Source: Rhizobiaceae bacterium
Lineage (GTDB): Bacteria; Pseudomonadota; Alphaproteobacteria; Rhizobiales; Rhizobiaceae
DNA: 6,018 bases
Direction: 5' to 3'
Assembly (NCBI GenBank): GCA_020696915.1
Contig: JAJFMR010000196.1
Coordinates: forward strand, 1-6,018
Shown here: in pieces, positions 4,723 to 6,018 of the stretch
Numbering within the stretch: the stretch's first letter is position 1
How the letters are laid out: every line of letters starts with the position of its first letter
Notes under the pieces: generated by a model
Databases searched by the model: none
What the model saw: only the letters and a program-made list of their open reading frames with translations
What the model was told of the DNA's origin: nothing
Program-made: the position numbers and the translations under genes

Positions 4723-6018
4723 ATGAGGTTCGAGTTGCTGCCTGTCGCCGCGGCCGCATTTTGTCTGTCGGCCGGCGTGGTTGTGGCGCAAGAAGTGACT
4801 TCCACGGCGACGCGCTACGGAGATCTTTCATTAGTAAATCAGGAAATGCTGAATAGAGCGGCGGGTGACGGCAACAACTTCTTGCATACCAATGGAAATT
4901 ACAGCCAGACGCGATACTACCCGTCGCGCCAGATCAATACAGATAACGTCAAGAACCTGCGGCCGGCCTGGATTTTCCAGACGGAGGTCGTGGACTCGCT
5001 GGAAACGAGCCCGATCGTGGTTAATGGCGTCATGTATGTCACGACCTCCTTCAATCATGTCTATGCGCTCGATGCGCGCACGGGCGAGCAGATCTGGCAC
5101 CACAAGCACGATATGGGGCCGATCACCACCTATTGCTGCGGCCCCAACAACCGTGGCGTGGCGGTAGCGGGCGACAGGGTCTACTTCGGGACGCTCGACG
5201 CCAAGCTCGTGGCGCTGGATGCCAAGACGGGCAAGCAGGTCTGGGAAACCCAGATCGCCGATCCGGAACTGGGCTATTCGGAAACCATGTCGCCGACGGT
5301 CGTGAACGGCATGGTGCTGATAGGAACAAATGGCGGCGAATACGGCATTCGCGGCTTCGTCAAGGCGTTCGACGGGACGTCCGGCGAATTGAAATGGACG
5401 TTCAACACCGTGCCTGAGGATTCCGTCGGCGTGTGGGCCACGCACGATGCCACCGGGCGCGACATGAAGCGCGACATCGAAGCCGAGAAAGCCGCCCTGC
5501 AAAAGAACGGCGATCCCTTCAAGACGCTTGGCGGCGGCGTGTGGCAGAATCCGGCTGTCGACCTCGAAACCGGGCGGATCTACTTCGTGGTCGGGAATCC
5601 GTCGCCCGACCTCGACGGCTCGCTGCGCCCCGGCGACAACCTGTATACCGACAGCCTCGTCTCGGTCGATCTGAACACCGGGGAATATGTCTGCCACTTC
5701 CAGTACATCGCCCACGACGTCTGGGATCTCGATGCGGTTTCGCCGCCCATCATCACCACCGTCACGGACGCGCAGGGGAACGACGTCAAAGGCATTCTGC
5801 ACGCCGGCAAGACGGGACACGTCTATGTCCACAAGGCGGACGACTGCTCGCTGATCCGATTTTCCGAGGCAATGGTCCCGCAGGAGGACATGTGGACCCT
5901 GCCCACTGCCGAGGGCGCGCGGATGCTGCCGGGGGCGAATGGCGGCGTCGAATGGTCGCCCATGGCAATCGACCCGACCCTGAAGCTGACCTACGCCATA
6001 AACCTTCATCAGCCGATG
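4723..6018 (+). CDS. PQQ-dependent methanol/ethanol-family dehydrogenase, probably lanthanide type; 3' end outside window
   Basis: This periplasmic quinoprotein oxidises an alcohol, passing electrons from PQQ to a cytochrome c. The 432 codons present, of about 570-600 usual, start with a signal peptide (cut near A22/Q23). The mature part is the eight-bladed propeller fold, with tryptophan-docking motifs at 115-125, 164-174 and 215-225; a fourth at 314-324 ends in Cys instead of Trp. Active-site residues by family comparison are E94, the adjacent Cys138-Cys139 pair, R144, metal ligands E206 and N292, W274, catalytic D335 and K363. D335 is followed by Leu and D337 (WDLDA); an Asp at this +2 position marks lanthanide-dependent XoxF/ExaF/PedH-type enzymes, where calcium enzymes have Ala. 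The exact substrate is not readable, and whether a C-terminal heme domain follows is unknown. It is divergent from the two PQQ-associated accessory genes. Confidence 0.95.
   Translation, partial: MRFELLPVAAAAFCLSAGVVVAQEVTSTATRYGDLSLVNQEMLNRAAGDGNNFLHTNGNYSQTRYYPSRQINTDNVKNLRPAWIFQTEVVDSLETSPIVVNGVMYVTTSFNHVYALDARTGEQIWHHKHDMGPITTYCCGPNNRGVAVAGDRVYFGTLDAKLVALDAKTGKQVWETQIADPELGYSETMSPTVVNGMVLIGTNGGEYGIRGFVKAFDGTSGELKWTFNTVPEDSVGVWATHDATGRDMKRDIEAEKAALQKNGDPFKTLGGGVWQNPAVDLETGRIYFVVGNPSPDLDGSLRPGDNLYTDSLVSVDLNTGEYVCHFQYIAHDVWDLDAVSPPIITTVTDAQGNDVKGILHAGKTGHVYVHKADDCSLIRFSEAMVPQEDMWTLPTAEGARMLPGANGGVEWSPMAIDPTLKLTYAINLHQPM

Noticed and set aside
4831..6009. Long minus-strand open frame of 392 codons antisense to the dehydrogenase
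   Set aside because: It lies wholly within the dehydrogenase gene, whose family motifs are unmistakable. Its His/Arg/Val-rich composition has no recognisable domain and is typical of the antisense frame of a GC-rich gene.

Overview
The window is GC-rich, densely coding, and reads as an alphaproteobacterial chromosome, most likely from the Hyphomicrobiales (Mesorhizobium-like relatives). The basis is gene content: a SDR oxidoreductase, a 64-residue twin-helix protein and a PduO-type cobalamin adenosyltransferase in a row is an arrangement I associate with that order. The placement is inference. No tRNA, rRNA, CRISPR array, insertion sequence or phage gene was seen.

Left part (1-1446, minus strand): a three-gene run, read right to left. 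It holds a short-chain dehydrogenase (613-1446), a two-helix HIG1-type membrane protein (386-580) and the N-terminal two thirds of an ATP:cob(I)alamin adenosyltransferase (1-383, cut by the window edge). Spacings of 32 and 2 bases suggest one transcript. A 97-base gap separates it from a divergent YihY/BrkB-family membrane protein (1544-2395, plus). A 106-base hairpin-bearing gap follows, where this gene converges with the next operon.

Right part (2502-6018): a divergently arranged PQQ alcohol-dehydrogenase locus. On the plus strand a secreted quinoprotein dehydrogenase of the methanol/ethanol family begins at 4723 and runs off the window with 432 codons present. It has the adjacent-cysteine pair, the metal-binding Glu and Asn, and an Asp-Leu-Asp active-site motif whose second Asp marks lanthanide-dependent members. 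On the minus strand are two exported accessory proteins whose frames overlap by 11 bases: a seven-repeat YVTN-type beta-propeller (3655-4626) and a type I periplasmic solute-binding protein (2502-3665). Both match families known mainly by their association with PQQ-dependent alcohol oxidation and an ABC transporter. The 96-base region between the two transcription units carries a good sigma70-like promoter for the minus strand and several overlapping TTG/CAA symmetric sites.

Taken together, the right half is a periplasmic alcohol-oxidation module: the dehydrogenase would oxidise an alcohol using PQQ and probably a lanthanide. The propeller and binding protein would serve it by an undefined role, perhaps in cofactor, metal or substrate handling. 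No ABC ATPase, permease, cytochrome c or pqq biosynthesis gene lies inside the window.
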